Shown one piece after another: positions 32,901-46,599 of a stretch of DNA of 64,000 nt. Below the pieces are notes generated by a model, which was not told the DNA's origin, searched no databases, and saw only the letters and a program-made list of their open reading frames with translations. Source of the stretch: Herpomyces periplanetae (lineage: Eukaryota; Ascomycota; Laboulbeniomycetes; Herpomycetales; Herpomycetaceae); contig WMKJ01000016.1 in the NCBI GenBank assembly GCA_009733715.1, positions 62,001 through 126,000 on the forward strand. The letters are read 5' to 3'. Within the stretch, counting starts at the first letter, position 1, and each line of letters begins with the position of its first letter. The position numbers were made by a program, and so were the translations under genes.

Positions 32901-35900
32901 GGCGTGTATAACATGAAAACAAGAAATCTTTCAAGAAATTATAAGCCAAAATCAATTATTTTGTACTAGCTACTGTATGAACATCAAGGAGAAAATTTTC
33001 ACACTGGTAACAAGAAAAACTATTGAAAATTTTATTACCTTAATGTATGTTGCACAATGACCTATAAAAACATCCGCTTGTTTAACAGAAATTTAATTTG
33101 TTTACAAATTTTGGAAAGTTTACCTTTCAAAAGCAGAATTATGTTCAAATGTTACAAGATTATTCTTCACCTCAACGCACTTATAATATCGAATACTAAA
33201 ATATCCAAGAAAATAGCGTGCCTGACGCGTCTCATGAAAGATTGTACTGCTTCGTCGAATCTGAATATTTAGTTGGATCTACCTCAAATTTTGATAACTT
33301 ACTTAAAAGACTCAGAATCCTAAAGATAGCGACCCATAAAATATCCTTAAGTTTAAATTATACTAAAACTTAAGCATGAAAATATAATTTTGAATCCTTT
33401 AAAAAAAATTCAAAATAGCATGGCATAGAGAAATTGTGTTTTTGGATGAATAATAACTCTTATATTACTTATTTTATAAATATCCAGTCGAATAAGTCTA
33501 AAACATACTATTTCGAAATTAAAATCCCTGAATAAAGAAAGTTGAAACAAATAATGATAGACAAATTCAAATGCTAGAAGTCAAGCACAACATGGAAAAT
33601 TGTTTGCTGTAACATAATTCCCAGTGATTAGTATATATTTTACAACATCTGCACGTTAATGTAAAAAGAGCGATCTGTAGGGCGACCTTCGCAAAAATAT
33701 TTTTATGACGCTTGCCAAAGATTGAAGTATTCATGTGATAAAAAATATAATTTATATTTTTGGTGCTAAAACAACTGAGCGTAATTGGTATAAAAAACTC
33801 CACGGGGTTCTTTAAAAACATGGTTTCCATAGCATCATGTTTGACTCTTGTATCTGTTCACTTGCTAAAGTAATATTACATTCAGTATTCATGGATGACA
33901 TTGTAGTTCATGGCCTTCTGAGGAACAAATGATTGAGCTTCAGCTAAGATCTAAGAATTAAACTAAGGTTGCTAAGCTATGTAGTGTCACATAGCTCATA
34001 AGCCTTAAAATTACACCATTACAATGTTACTATCACTTTTCACAAAATACCTACAATGACTTAATTTCCGAAAGTTAGTCTAAGACTTACAGCGAAACTA
34101 ACTTCCATATGGTCTAAATTTCATTCTTATAGCTGTAATCGAAAATGATAAACCATGCAATTGCAAAAAGGAATTATGCTTCATCGCCTCCCTTAAATAT
34201 TGTACTAAGACTCGCCTATATAATTCATATACTATTACAATTTTGCTTCATTTAACAACTCAGTCTTTGGACGATAATAAAATATTACAACATCGAACAG
34301 ATAAAATATGTAAACAAAAGAATGGCATCATCATCTTGCTCACCAGTCACGAAATTCCAAGATAATTCTAGAATCGTCTTAAATGATGTATAAGTGAAAA
34401 TTACGAAAAATCCATATTTAAATAAACGTTCTTTCTCTCTAAGCACATATTACTAATCAATAAAGCTTAATCAGACTTTCATTGATTATGAAATTTTGAT
34501 TTTTTGACCTATCATGAATATATAATAATTAGTAAGCTAGGTGTTTGCGGGTACTGAATTCTTGCTAAATTTACAAATTTTGAATATTATAACTAGTTTC
34601 AAAGATTATTCCATTTCGAAATAAGGATACTAAATTAGATCTTACCCGATGTCCGCATCTATTTGTTAACTTTCACATTATTTGAAGCTTTTAATATCAA
34701 TGATTACTTATTTTAGCCTATAATTTCGTTTGAAAAAAAGACCTTTAACTCCGGATCCATCAATTTTCATTTTTCTTATATTTATTGCACGAGACACTTT
34801 ATACTTTTTATACCAGCACTAACCCATCTCATATCTGAATTGTTTTCTTTAAACAAGACTTGGTATCTGAGGGTACAAGCTTATCACCCTTGTATAATTT
34901 GTGATCCTGCTTGTGGCATCCTGCTTAGTTTGTCACACTTATACATACTTTCTTCAACATGACTATAATGTATTAATACTATAATATTACCCTTGTCTTA
35001 CATTAGGCTATTTTTAGTATACTTTTTTCTTCCATATTTTTTTTTACTCCTTGATTTCACTTACCATATCTCTGTGCTTGATGCCCTTTACCTGCACATC
35101 ATTGTCACTGATATTCAATTAGTAATTAGACCGGCATACATCACATGCAGCTATTTGAGACGTATCAAAAGTGCACACTTTAGCTTGTAGCTCATCGCAC
35201 TTTATGGTGCTCCAAAACTGGTATTTTGTACAAGAAACTATACCTAATTACGAGGACATAAATGACCTAAAAGTTGAGAGTTTTAAGTGTCTGTTCTTTA
35301 CCGTTCTTTTATTAGCATAAATTATCAGAATATAATAATCTTATATGTAAAAATGTTATAAACAAGCTTATTTTCGTTTCTATGAAAACTTATAATATAA
35401 AAAGGGCTATCCAAAAAATTATTGTTTTGAATTTGGTTGTTAAAGAAATTTAAGTTTTAAAGAAAAAATGTCATATCCGTAATTCTCGTTTACAACAATA
35501 ATTATTTGCTTATGGATTAGCATGTGATTTCGTACAAACTTGCTGTTAGTTTATGTCGAAATGTAGACAAATTTCCCATAGTGTTTTTGACTGAGCCTAG
35601 CAAGAAAGCATATATTTATATTGCAATCATTCCTCCACTAAAATTTGATGAAATTACTTTTATTGCTACATTTACTCTGCGCTATTTTTAAATTTTATAG
35701 TATAACCTTATTTACTTAGGTACGAATTTTATAATTTTCATCTGTGTAATTATAACTGAATAATATTTTTCGAACTTTCATTGTCAATTTCCTACGAGTG
35801 AATTCTCATTAAATATAATGTTACGAAAAAAGATATTAAAAAATATTTTTAACTTTCTATTACTCGACAATTTATGTCATTGATAAAATCTTTTATTAAT

Positions 35901-38330
35901 CTTACCTATACTAGCCACTGAGATATGAGGACTTAAGAAATGATATATTTCGTGGAATTGTATGTATAAATCAACTATTTTGTAAATAAAATATGCACAA
36001 GAAAAAAGCTGATAACGCTGTTTTAAGACTATAATAATGAGATCTCCAATGAATCGCATACGAAGTTAACCAGTATTTTCCTAACAAGAGCTATATAAAC
36101 CTGACTTATAGAGTCACAAAGTTTTATAGCAACACTGTAACCTTAGGCAAGCCGTAATATTGGATCCGGAATCTTACTGTCAATAAGTCAATAAGTCAAT
36201 AAGTTAATACACAAACCACACCTCAATTATGTAAACTGCTACGTTGCATACTTTACAGATATTTTTTTGTTGATGAACTCTGTGGTGGACACAATATTGG
36301 CCGACCAATTTTGCAAACAGTCCGAACTTTTTGTGGAAGGATTATCATAATATGAAAAAAATGCTAAAAAAATCTATTTTATCTCTTTTTTAAAATTAAC
36401 ACTGCTTCTCGTCCAGAAAGACTATAAAACTTAATTGAACAATAATTAAAACACTTTAAAAAAACTCAATTCATAAGTCAAATAAACTCTTAACACTAAA
36501 TAAATATACTGGTGTGAAGTACCAATTTTTTCTCTGCGAGTGGTACTGTAGGCTATAAAATTATTTATGTGCTCCATCTATTTATGTCAGCCTGACTTAA
36601 AACATTAGTCTAATTTAAAACAAATATACATTGACAATGTGATGTAAGCACAAGATAAACAGTATATTAGTAAGATCCTTGAATCCAATAAGTATACAAG
36701 TTAGAAGAGTGACCCATCTATAAAAAATATAGCCAGAGATAAAACTTAAATATTTTATATATATAATACATAGGTATCAAGCCAATGAATCCATGTAAAA
36801 TTGTATTTGACAATATAACATAGTTCTAGTCGTAAACACAATCATTCTATAAGAACAATTAACTTGTTGAACTAGTTGCCAAGTCTCATATAAGGTAATT
36901 AATGCAGATACAAGATGAGTAAGTTAAGGTATAGAAAGCATGGAGTATCTATAAAATATATGAATAATATATAAATGCAATAAAATCGGTTAACACAATT
37001 TTCATCAGTGCTAGGAAAAACTCTTTTATGCACCAAATTCTAAATTGTAATTGTTAAGTTTTTCTGAACCAAATGCCGTCATGAATGTATATTAGTTACG
37101 AAAAGGATAAAGTTATGATGTTAGGATTACATTATTTAGTCCATTTAGACCTAAAAAATATTAGGCGAAACCTGTTTCTAGACACGTACAAACGAGATAT
37201 CGGTAAATTTTGTGATTAATAAATATATTGGATATTCGGCACACATATAACCCAATTCAAATGGTTTGATTGACAGGATTTCGATGCATCGCGCACACTA
37301 AAATATAATTTATTGTCATCAATCTGATTAAGAATGATTAGTTAGTATAATTTGTTTTGTATATGCTAAAGAATAATTGTAAAATTTTTGTTTAGTAAAT
37401 GCTATAACATCTATATTTTACTAAAAGGATGTTTTACGATTTATTCGTGAACTTTTGCTCACAGCAAATCTTTTAGTTACCTGCGTGATAGCGCATTACT
37501 TCAATCTATTAATATTACATTCTAACTCTATAGTAATATCAATATATTTCTTATTGCTGTATAATAGAGTTGTTTAGTAAAATTTTAGACATTTGCTGAA
37601 GCCAGATAAGTTTTTTAGTTGCACTTACTAATATGAAGTATTTTATACACGTTTATGACGTGATGAAATGCTCCTCTGCACTTCATCAAAGGAATGAAAA
37701 AGATCCAGCATGATAGAAAATTGGATATATACTTTGTCATGACCACAAACATAGTTTGCTTTTGACTGGCATAAATATTTAAAAATTTCGGTAATGAATA
37801 AATTTTAACAAAAAAACTAACGATTGAAATTTCGTTGTTTTTATACCCCTTTTTATGTAACACGCTTTTTACTAGTGTTTTTTACCAATATTCAAAAAAT
37901 TGGATAAAAATAATATGTATATGAATTATCTAGGTGAATTTAAAAATAAAACAAGAGTAAGCCAAAAAGATACTGATATTTTGCTTAGTTTAACGTGTCT
38001 GATTCTTTTAAAATAGTAGTAAGTGAGTGATTGCTTTATTTAATAAAGAATCCACCATGACTTTTGGAACACAAATTAGTAGAAGGTATATTCAATGTAA
38101 AATCTTCATCTGAAGAGATGTTGCTATTTGATTAATTTAAATTTATATCTAAAGGCCAGGTAATACTATTTAGATTAAAGGCATCTAAATATTTTTCTCC
38201 AATTAATCGATGTGTAGTAAATGCTTCTCATAGTGGACTATAAGGACCACAGATTAAATAAAGCTGAATATTACAAAAATAGTGAGAATAAATATTTCAG
38301 AATATTAATTATAAGGGGAAGGATTGGTAT
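29940..38330. other. AT-rich desert, nothing recognised
   Basis: More than 8 kb without a recognisable gene, RNA or repeat copy. Very AT-rich; all open frames are under 90 codons. A small 8-bp tandem repeat lies at 36180-36203. Confidence 0.55.
36180..36203. repeat. Short tandem repeat, 3 x TCAATAAG
   Basis: Three exact copies of the 8-mer TCAATAAG, followed by a one-base variant start of a fourth. Confidence 0.85.
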
Positions 38331-38334
38331 AAAT

Positions 38335-39500
38335 TCATTTTATTGAAGGTTTTGTCAAAAATTTTAGAGACACCCTACTGTATTTGAGTTTGAAACAGTA
38401 TCTTAATATTGTTTGACGTTAGCTGTATATTAAAAAATTCAATTAAAATGATGACATAAGACCTCTTTGCTTGCACTAAAATAGAAACATAGAAACAGAA
38501 TGCTAGGAAGAGAGGGTAACGATACGCAGGCGTTAAAATAAACAGATGATGGCGGATAAGGGGAGAAAGTCCACTTTAAATATTTATATAAACTGAAGTC
38601 AAAACTAATGCTACAAAAAAAGAAAAGAAAAGCACAACTATGTCAGGAATGGAAATATTTCACACAATATGAAAGATTGTTCAAACATAATAATTCCAGC
38701 AAAAGCGTAGTCAATGCAATATAAAATAGTTAAACGAGTGCTGAATATTAGTAAATATAAGAACGATAATTGTCATATTAAAGAAACATTGAGAGAATGA
38801 GGGAGGTTAGAAGCTATCGAGTTATTGGAAAATTTTGATACAAGTCAAAACATCATGGATTGCCATTTGCTTTACAAACGATGAATAGTTAATACTATAG
38901 ATCTTGTTGCAAGCTAAGTATTTGTTTACTGACTTCATAAAATAAGTGGTTTTAACAAAAGACAGTGACTGATAAGCAGCCAATAGAAAACATGTTAAGT
39001 TGTAAAAAATAAGAAACTTGCTCAAACAACAGTCGTAAAATACTATCAACGTTTTGAGACTTCCAGAGAGTTAATAATTTTGCTTACCAAGTAGAAGAGG
39101 CAGTGACATGAAATATGAATAATTAGAAGGCAAGAAAAGACCATGACATACTGGTACTAATGAATACAGCCAAAGTGGATACTGTAGCGCAGCACAAAAA
39201 GCTAGATGCGCTCAACGTGCCAAGAAAACCTATTGTATAGAATATGTTCGTGAATATAAGGCGTATTCAATAAGCTTTAAAATATGCAAAGCATTCTCAG
39301 TTTGCTTTAGAATAATCTTTGCTGCGCTGAAAATTATGAAGGAACACGTGTTTATGGCATGGTAATAATAATACAATCTTTTCAGTTATAAGTATACTTT
39401 TGCGTAAAAAATTTGTAATTTTCTTCATTTTATCTTACTCAGAAAAAGGTTACCATAATGATTATTGGGTATTTGTGATATCAGTTGGTAAAGTTTCCTC
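38335..39500. mobile_element. Degraded LTR-retrotransposon relic, R1 block plus adjoining sequence
   Basis: Collinear with about 16880-17780: the R1-type block at 38340-38820 and the adjoining stretch at 39150-39500 both match their counterparts in the same order. This copy is visibly more AT-rich than its partner. Broken fossil. Confidence 0.65.
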
Positions 39501-41600
39501 AATGAATTAAGGGCCTCTACGAAGTGAAAACTTAAACAGTTTTGAATACATACAGTTACGTAAGCATAGCGCTAATCCCCATTGCATCATAAATGATACG
39601 GTGAATTGAAATAAAAATTACAAACAATCTTGAAAAAAGGTATGAGGTCGAAAATACAGTTTGTTTATCTAAATTTAAAAATTCCAAAAATGTAAAAATT
39701 ATGTACAATATCAACTCCTAATTAACCAAATTTACAATATTCATACATGTGATATTACTAAATATTTGATACAGTAATCTTGAATTTAAACTGTTTTGAA
39801 ATATAATCAGAGTGTATAAAATATTGAAACTCAAAGCATAGTATCAAAAAAAATTCTAAATATACTTAATTATGTGCTAATGTACGGAACCCTGCTGTAC
39901 ACAGACTATAATTACTTCAAGACAAAAACCAAAACTTTACAAATGCTTTTAGATTTGTTGGAAATTTCGCCATTAATTGTATGAATGTATAAAAAATATG
40001 TTAAAATTTTTGTGAAATCTCATTACTGCTAGATTTGTAAATTTGTAATTTATTTTAAAATCTATTGCATTGGTGTAAATATTGTAAACTTGACAACGAT
40101 TTAGATGCTAATCAATAGAATTATAGATATGTATGAAAAATCGGGCAGTATCGTTCTAGTATTCGAATTTTTATTTATTTGATAGATAACCAGAACGTTG
40201 CCAAGCAATGGCAGCCAAAAAATTACCAAAATCGATTGGTTGATAAATATAGAGTATATCACATTGGGGGTGTGAGCTTATCATGGGATAGTGTGAATGG
40301 ACGCATCATAGTGAATTAGTGGTATGAGTATTGCATTCTGTGACGTTGCGGTAACTTATACTCGGAAGAACAGTTACTAAGTGTCATATATTAAATTAAA
40401 AATAAAATCACTCGAATAAGCGTAATTTGTATTACGAAATGGCAGACTTCATAACAAAATATATGGGTCCGAAATAAAAAATATTGTAAATTTTCAAATT
40501 ATCTAGGTTATTACAAGATGTAATTTTGTTATCAGTTCATGAATTATAACACAGTAATTTTTGAACGTAGTATGAAATTTTTTATGGGAAAATTTAACAA
40601 TTTCATATAACTAAATATTAGCAAATAATTATTTACCAAGATTCAAATCAGAAAAAAAAATAACTGATGCCATAGGGTATGTTTTAATATTACAATATAA
40701 AAACTTGAAATTTTAAACTTTAGTAATAGCTGTTTTACAACTTCATTAAACATTTCCAATCACTCTTAGTTATCGTGGGCGTCCACGATATAATTTCTGT
40801 GTACCTGGTTTAGAATAGGTTGGCAACATAAAGATGCAAAAAAAAATTTTTACCATGATCAATATTAGATTTGTCAGTTTTATATAGGCTAATTGAAGCT
40901 TCATTGTTTTTCAGACTGCTTATCTACTTAAAACAACTTATTCAGTTGTCTTCCTGAAACTATAATTGTTTTGTTTCAGTTTGAGAACCTAAATTCCATA
41001 CTGATTATTGAGGTCCACTTGACCAAGTGAACCTTTATATTGGGGATCGCACAATGTTTAAATATAATTTTGGCTAAAGATTAACCTACAGACTTTTGTC
41101 CTAAATTTATTACATATAAGTCGGCATAACAAATTTGTTTTACACCAATGACTTCAACCATTTCATTCCAGACCTTTCAATTCGTGCGTAGTTAAACAGC
41201 TGTGAGTCATGTTGGAACTACTTTTGATTTAATATATGCGATATCACAATCTTATTGAGAACTGGTGAGATGTTTTTATAATCTCTTTAGTTATTATAGA
41301 AGTTGCAAACATTGTCTCGGTTTTATGCTTTACAGGATTCTGTCTCTCAAATCTCTTAAAATTTTTACAATACTATTCATGTTGTTTTGAAAAAAAAACT
41401 CGTGAGAAATAACCCACATTTTACAATAAAGACAAGCGTTTTCAGTACTCGTCTTTTTTTAAAAAAAATTGTATATGCCAATCTACATTCAACGATTTTT
41501 ATTCTTATACTAAAACAAATATTTAAAAGCTAGTAATGCTCATCATGACAGGCAAGATCAAACATTGTGGTAGCATTGCTTATAATATTTCCATACAATT
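39500..41600. other. AT-rich desert, nothing recognised
   Basis: No gene, RNA or repeat copy recognised; frames are densely stopped. Confidence 0.5.
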
Positions 41601-42900
41601 GTAATAATAAAACATAAGAAAAATTAAAGAATTAAATTTTGAAAAAAAAACAGTTCAACGTGTGCGATAAAATAAACAAGTAGAAAGAATATAAAATGGA
41701 TAAAGCTAGAAGCTTCCTATGCTTACGATAGGATTTAAGAAATAAAAACCGAGAAAAAAACTATATGCACAAATATTCAGAAAGAGATTTAATGCAGTAT
41801 AGAACATTGTAAAGGGAAGTCAACTCAGGGAGAAGTCATTGTGCTGAAATATACTATGAAAAAGCTTTTAAACTATTAGAGGAAAAATATGATAGCTAGG
41901 TTGAGCAAAACTAGAGAGATAACAGAAATATTATGCTCTTTTATAGTCATTCAGAAATAATTTAACCCGACTACAAAGTAAAATAAACACGTATTTATTA
42001 TCTTATTTCGGATTATAAAACTATTTAGGTAAAATAATTATCTTAGTTGCTAACATGTCTTGCACAATTTTGAAATTTATCGCTGCAACCTTCGGACCAG
42101 TTTTACAGGGCTTTAATAAAAACAGTTCAAAGATTGTCAAAAGAATTTTTCTACAACATTAAAGCGAAAATTTATTTGTTATTAGCCATGACTGACTTTC
42201 AAACATTCGACGAGGTATACATATGTTAGAAGTATGTAGTAATGTAAATTTTAGGCATTTGGAGAAATTAACTGCAAATTTTATATAGTTAAGAGGCTCG
42301 ATCGGGAATATTAGTATGCAGGGATATCTCATTATGAGTTTCTGGCACCAATGAATTTTGCATCTGTAACGGCTCGGATACGTTAAATCATCGCCTTTTA
42401 AATCAAATTTTTGTTGAAATGAATTATCAAAGTAATTATTAAGCTTAAAATAGTTTAAAGTACCGGATGGTAAGCTTAGAGTTTCAGGTTTGGAGGCCCT
42501 AAACTTTATTATCTCAAAACCTTCCAAATAACCTAATATTTTCAAAATGCTGTTCTGGAACCATATATTAATTAAGAACAGTAAAATAAAGATAGAAATT
42601 CAAACTACCTATATAGAATCTGTGGCCGTTAGAAATACTGTACGCTCAATGAAAAACTCAATATCGTCAAAACTAATGTAAAAATTTCCTCTTTCTGAAA
42701 CTGAAAAATAGTTATATCCAAATATATGAACTGACATGCATGTAATTTAGAAATCCAAAATGTGGATTATTTTTAGATCGAAGACAAACTAATAAATTCT
42801 CATTCCATAAACAAAATGAAATATTATCAAATAGGGTAATGTAGTAAAGGATGAAAATGGCAGTGAATAGAATTTGGTAAAGCCCGAAAAGCGGTTTAAA
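41600..42900 (+). mobile_element. Degraded LTR-retrotransposon relic with R1 block
   Basis: Collinear with 15.0-16.65 kb: an R1 block at 41600-42000, then a diverged internal stretch, then 42440-42900 matching 16190-16650 (shared TATCGTCAAAACTAATG). More AT-rich than its partner. Fossil. Confidence 0.6.
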
Positions 42901-45300
42901 TAACAAATTTATATTGTTTACAAAATTTAAGCTAAATACTTAGACATATATTGAAGGAGTATAAAATATATATTCAAATACAAATTCTAAAAACTATGAG
43001 GTTCCTCAACATTGTGATACAGTAATTAAATGTATACTTTTTTACATTGAACAAAGCTTAAGCTCTATTTCGATTGTTGACTGCTACTTCTTAAATCAAC
43101 CTAGATTTATCTTAGCAATCTTGTAGCATTCGACTCGCTTACACTGCCTGTATTGTTTGAAAGCATGTCATATATTTAGAGACAAGATATATTGTAGATC
43201 AGTGTAAGTTTTTAGTGAAGACTATGTTAAAATATCGGGCTGAAGCAATTCGCTAGTTAGCAAATAATTTTACCAGTAGTGTTTGTCGTTAGTGAAAGTC
43301 CGTAAATGACACTAGGACAAGCTCTTTTGGTACAGCATTAATTATGTTATGGTAGTTACTAACCAAAATAAGTGTATGTTATATTCTATATTCTTTAGAT
43401 TCACATATTTTCTTTGTTTTATTACATATGCCTGCAAAGTATCATCGCTAGTTTTCTATTAGCGTTTAAACTATAATATATGTGAACAACTCCTGCGGAC
43501 GGATAAAGGGAACCTGCATAATTTTGTAACCGTGCGGCAGCTCACAGTGAATTGAGATTGGGATTGCGTGTATATACACCGGATCTCAAATACACTACTC
43601 AACTAAGAATCCAAACATTATAATATTTTATATTCTTTATCGACAACAAAAATTTAGCGATATTTTAGCATTTTATTTTACTTTACATAAAACTATTTTA
43701 TATATTCAGAAATTATCGTCTTACCAAAGCAACATTGTTTCGTTTCAAAGATTTTCCATTCTATCACCACAAAGTTGTAATATCTTCAATGCACTTCATA
43801 TCATCTATACAAAAAACATCTTGTTTTCGCTCCATTTCATCTCAGTATAATTTTGTTTCCCAAAATTGCTTTTTAGATAAATAAACAGGTGGCTACTTAT
43901 AATTTCACTTTATATCTTAATATATATGAGACAAAAATCATCCAATTCAACTACACGAATTTATGTTTAAGTTTACCAAACACAGGACATAAATATGACT
44001 AATGATATGTTTAATAAAATATCGGTAATATTGATCTAAATTGATTAAAAGGTTGAATCAAAATTGGATTTTATAGAGGATCATACACATATATAACTAA
44101 GACAAATTACAGAAATTAGTAAATTATCTGATCAACTCTGTTTTCAACTCGGATTTACTGCTCAATTCATTTTGTTGTTGAAATTAAATCTTGCAACTAT
44201 TTCTCGTATTTACAACAGTAGACCATAAATTATTATAATTTTTCAGATATAGAATAAAAATGTTCAATTATTCCATTTTTAAAGCTGAATATTTCATATG
44301 GGAACATATTTAAAGTAATAAATTTCAGTTTGTAGTATTATAACCAAGTTCAAATATTAAATGTGAGAGCTATTAAATATTTTTTAAAAGTATTATCTAC
44401 CATAATTAAACTGAAGCCTAAATGAAAAATAGCAAAATATGCAAAACCATCTGCACTGTGATCAAAAAAATTTATTTTAAAGAGCAAAAATTATTTGGAG
44501 ATTTATCATCTTTTGCCTTTGATAAATTTAAACGACAAAAATTAAGACTACTTAGTATCCGTTAATAATATAATGACCAAATGCCACAATACATTTTGCT
44601 TAAAAACATTGAAAGTGTATCTCACTCAAAATATGAAAGCAGTTAAATTATTGCAAAGTTTACTACTCTAAAATAAAAGTTTAGGTTATGCACTCTGTAT
44701 TATCATAAGATTTTTACAAGCAAAAGGCTTGCATCAATTTTATATAAAACTTCGGCTATATAACTCTGTAAGCTCTACAATATTTTGTTTAACCTATGAT
44801 GTAAAGACTAAATTATGTTTAAAGTAAAGTATTTTTTATTTTCAAAAGTTTTTAGCTTGTATGCTACCATAAACAAAAATTAACTCAAGTAGCTTTTAAA
44901 AATAATGGTTGATATATGTAATCGAAATCTATCAACCAACAGATATATTTTAAAATTGCAGTGTCTTAATTTTCTCTAATAAACCCTATTCAGAATAGCG
45001 TAAAAGTTGAAGAGAGAGATTGCCTACATAAATGATTTCTTAAAAGTTATAACAAAAGTAAAAATTGGGATATGATAGTGTAAGTTGACAATGAAATACA
45101 ATCTAAACCTACAAGATGAAAATGATAAGTTTAAGTATATCAAAAAATAGTATATACAGAAATACTTGCAAATATATGAATGCTATTATGAAAGCTAATT
45201 TTATTACATTTAGTTGCTACGATAACTATTATTAGTTAATTAGTGAATCTTTTGTTACTTGCCCACTTGCTTTTACATATATCTCTGGGTTTCAAGTCAT
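42900..45300. other. AT-rich desert, nothing recognised
   Basis: No coding or repeat signal recognised. A small GC-richer patch at about 43490-43590 stands out from its surroundings but matches nothing I know. Confidence 0.5.
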
Positions 45301-45309
45301 AATTTGAAG

Positions 45310-45720
45310 TTAATAACTGCATATATCAAGAGGGCATTTTTAAGTAAAAATCAATTTAATAAGCATAGTAATAATCCCAATATCAGCGTTAACCAAAAAA
45401 TATAATTTCAACCTAAATACACAACAGATAAATCAGCCGTCGCTTTATCAACAGCTGAATGAGAAGATAAATGCAAATAGAGAAAGATAAAATCACTCGA
45501 AGTCTCCGTTGTCATTAAGATATTGGACATCTTAAATAAGTGAGGTGATTGTTTTGACACCATTCGAACCTGACCTATCTTGGCCATCTCCTCGTATACA
45601 TTTTGTTGAGTCGATCCATGGAATTTTCTTATCTTGATATTGTATTAAAATTGCAAATTGCAGTCAATCGAATTTAATATTCCTTTGCTTTTTTCCTAAC
45701 GTATTTACAGTTTTGGGGGA
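45310..45720 (+). mobile_element. Copia-like RNase H fragment (fossil)
   Basis: Third and most decayed copy of the segment at 60.2-60.55 kb; shared landmarks include CGCTTTATCAACAGCTGAA and CTATCTTGGCCATC. In the 60.3 kb copy this zone reads ALSTAE, the Copia RNase H motif. Broken fragment without visible ends. Confidence 0.6.
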
Positions 45721-46599
45721 TGTTCCACACGGAATATTCTTTCCTTTTTACTAAACAGTGGATCTTTGGATACATTTTTTTCGGGCCAAGATCATTTAAT
45801 TATTGTTTCAGACAACCTTAACTAAAGACAAATGTTGATTATTTTTGCTAGCATCTCAAAAAGTCAAACTTTGATATGATCCAAATTTTTAATTGACTTT
45901 TTGCGGATAAGTTATTTCAGGAGATATAGATCTTGTCATTTTTTTGATAATTACAGCATTTTTCTGCTAAATCATGTAATATTTGGCTATCTTGAAGGAT
46001 AAAATTTTTATATATTTGAAAAGCCGACAATGCATTAAAATGAGTTAATATATATAACATCTCCCTTTGTAATTATGCACTGTCTTGTATATATTCTTGG
46101 TGGGCTATAGTATTGAAGATGTAATTTGCAGAAATAGGTGATAGTTGGAATGTCAGGCTCAGTGTTGTTGAAAAAGAACTGCATCATTGGTAGCATCTCA
46201 ACTAATTTTTTACAAATATAGCCAACGTAACAATCGTGATTTTTTTTACTATTTTTTTGGTCTGCTTATTTTGTAGATTAATCTATTAATGAAAAGCTGA
46301 CGACAATTTATGCTTAATTTCGAGTTCTCTCATGAGTGTTTTCCATATTTTACACTCAAATATTTTTTCTGTCTGTTAAAATTTATTTTGAAACGTATGA
46401 CTTCTCAATATAGATTTCAGAAAGGTATAGGTGCGATTCTTCCTGGTACTCATTTCTAGAAGCGGTATGAAAAGAATTTCATAAGATTATCCGCTATTAC
46501 AAGTAATTAACAGTAGACAATATTTATAACTGGGTATTTTGACTTTGGTAGTACAATATAAAGTTCATTGACATTGATTACCATGGTTGCTCGGGTCTT

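Noticed and set aside
43490-43590. GC-richer patch as a small RNA gene
   Set aside because: Nothing beyond a local composition change; no stem or family signature recognised.
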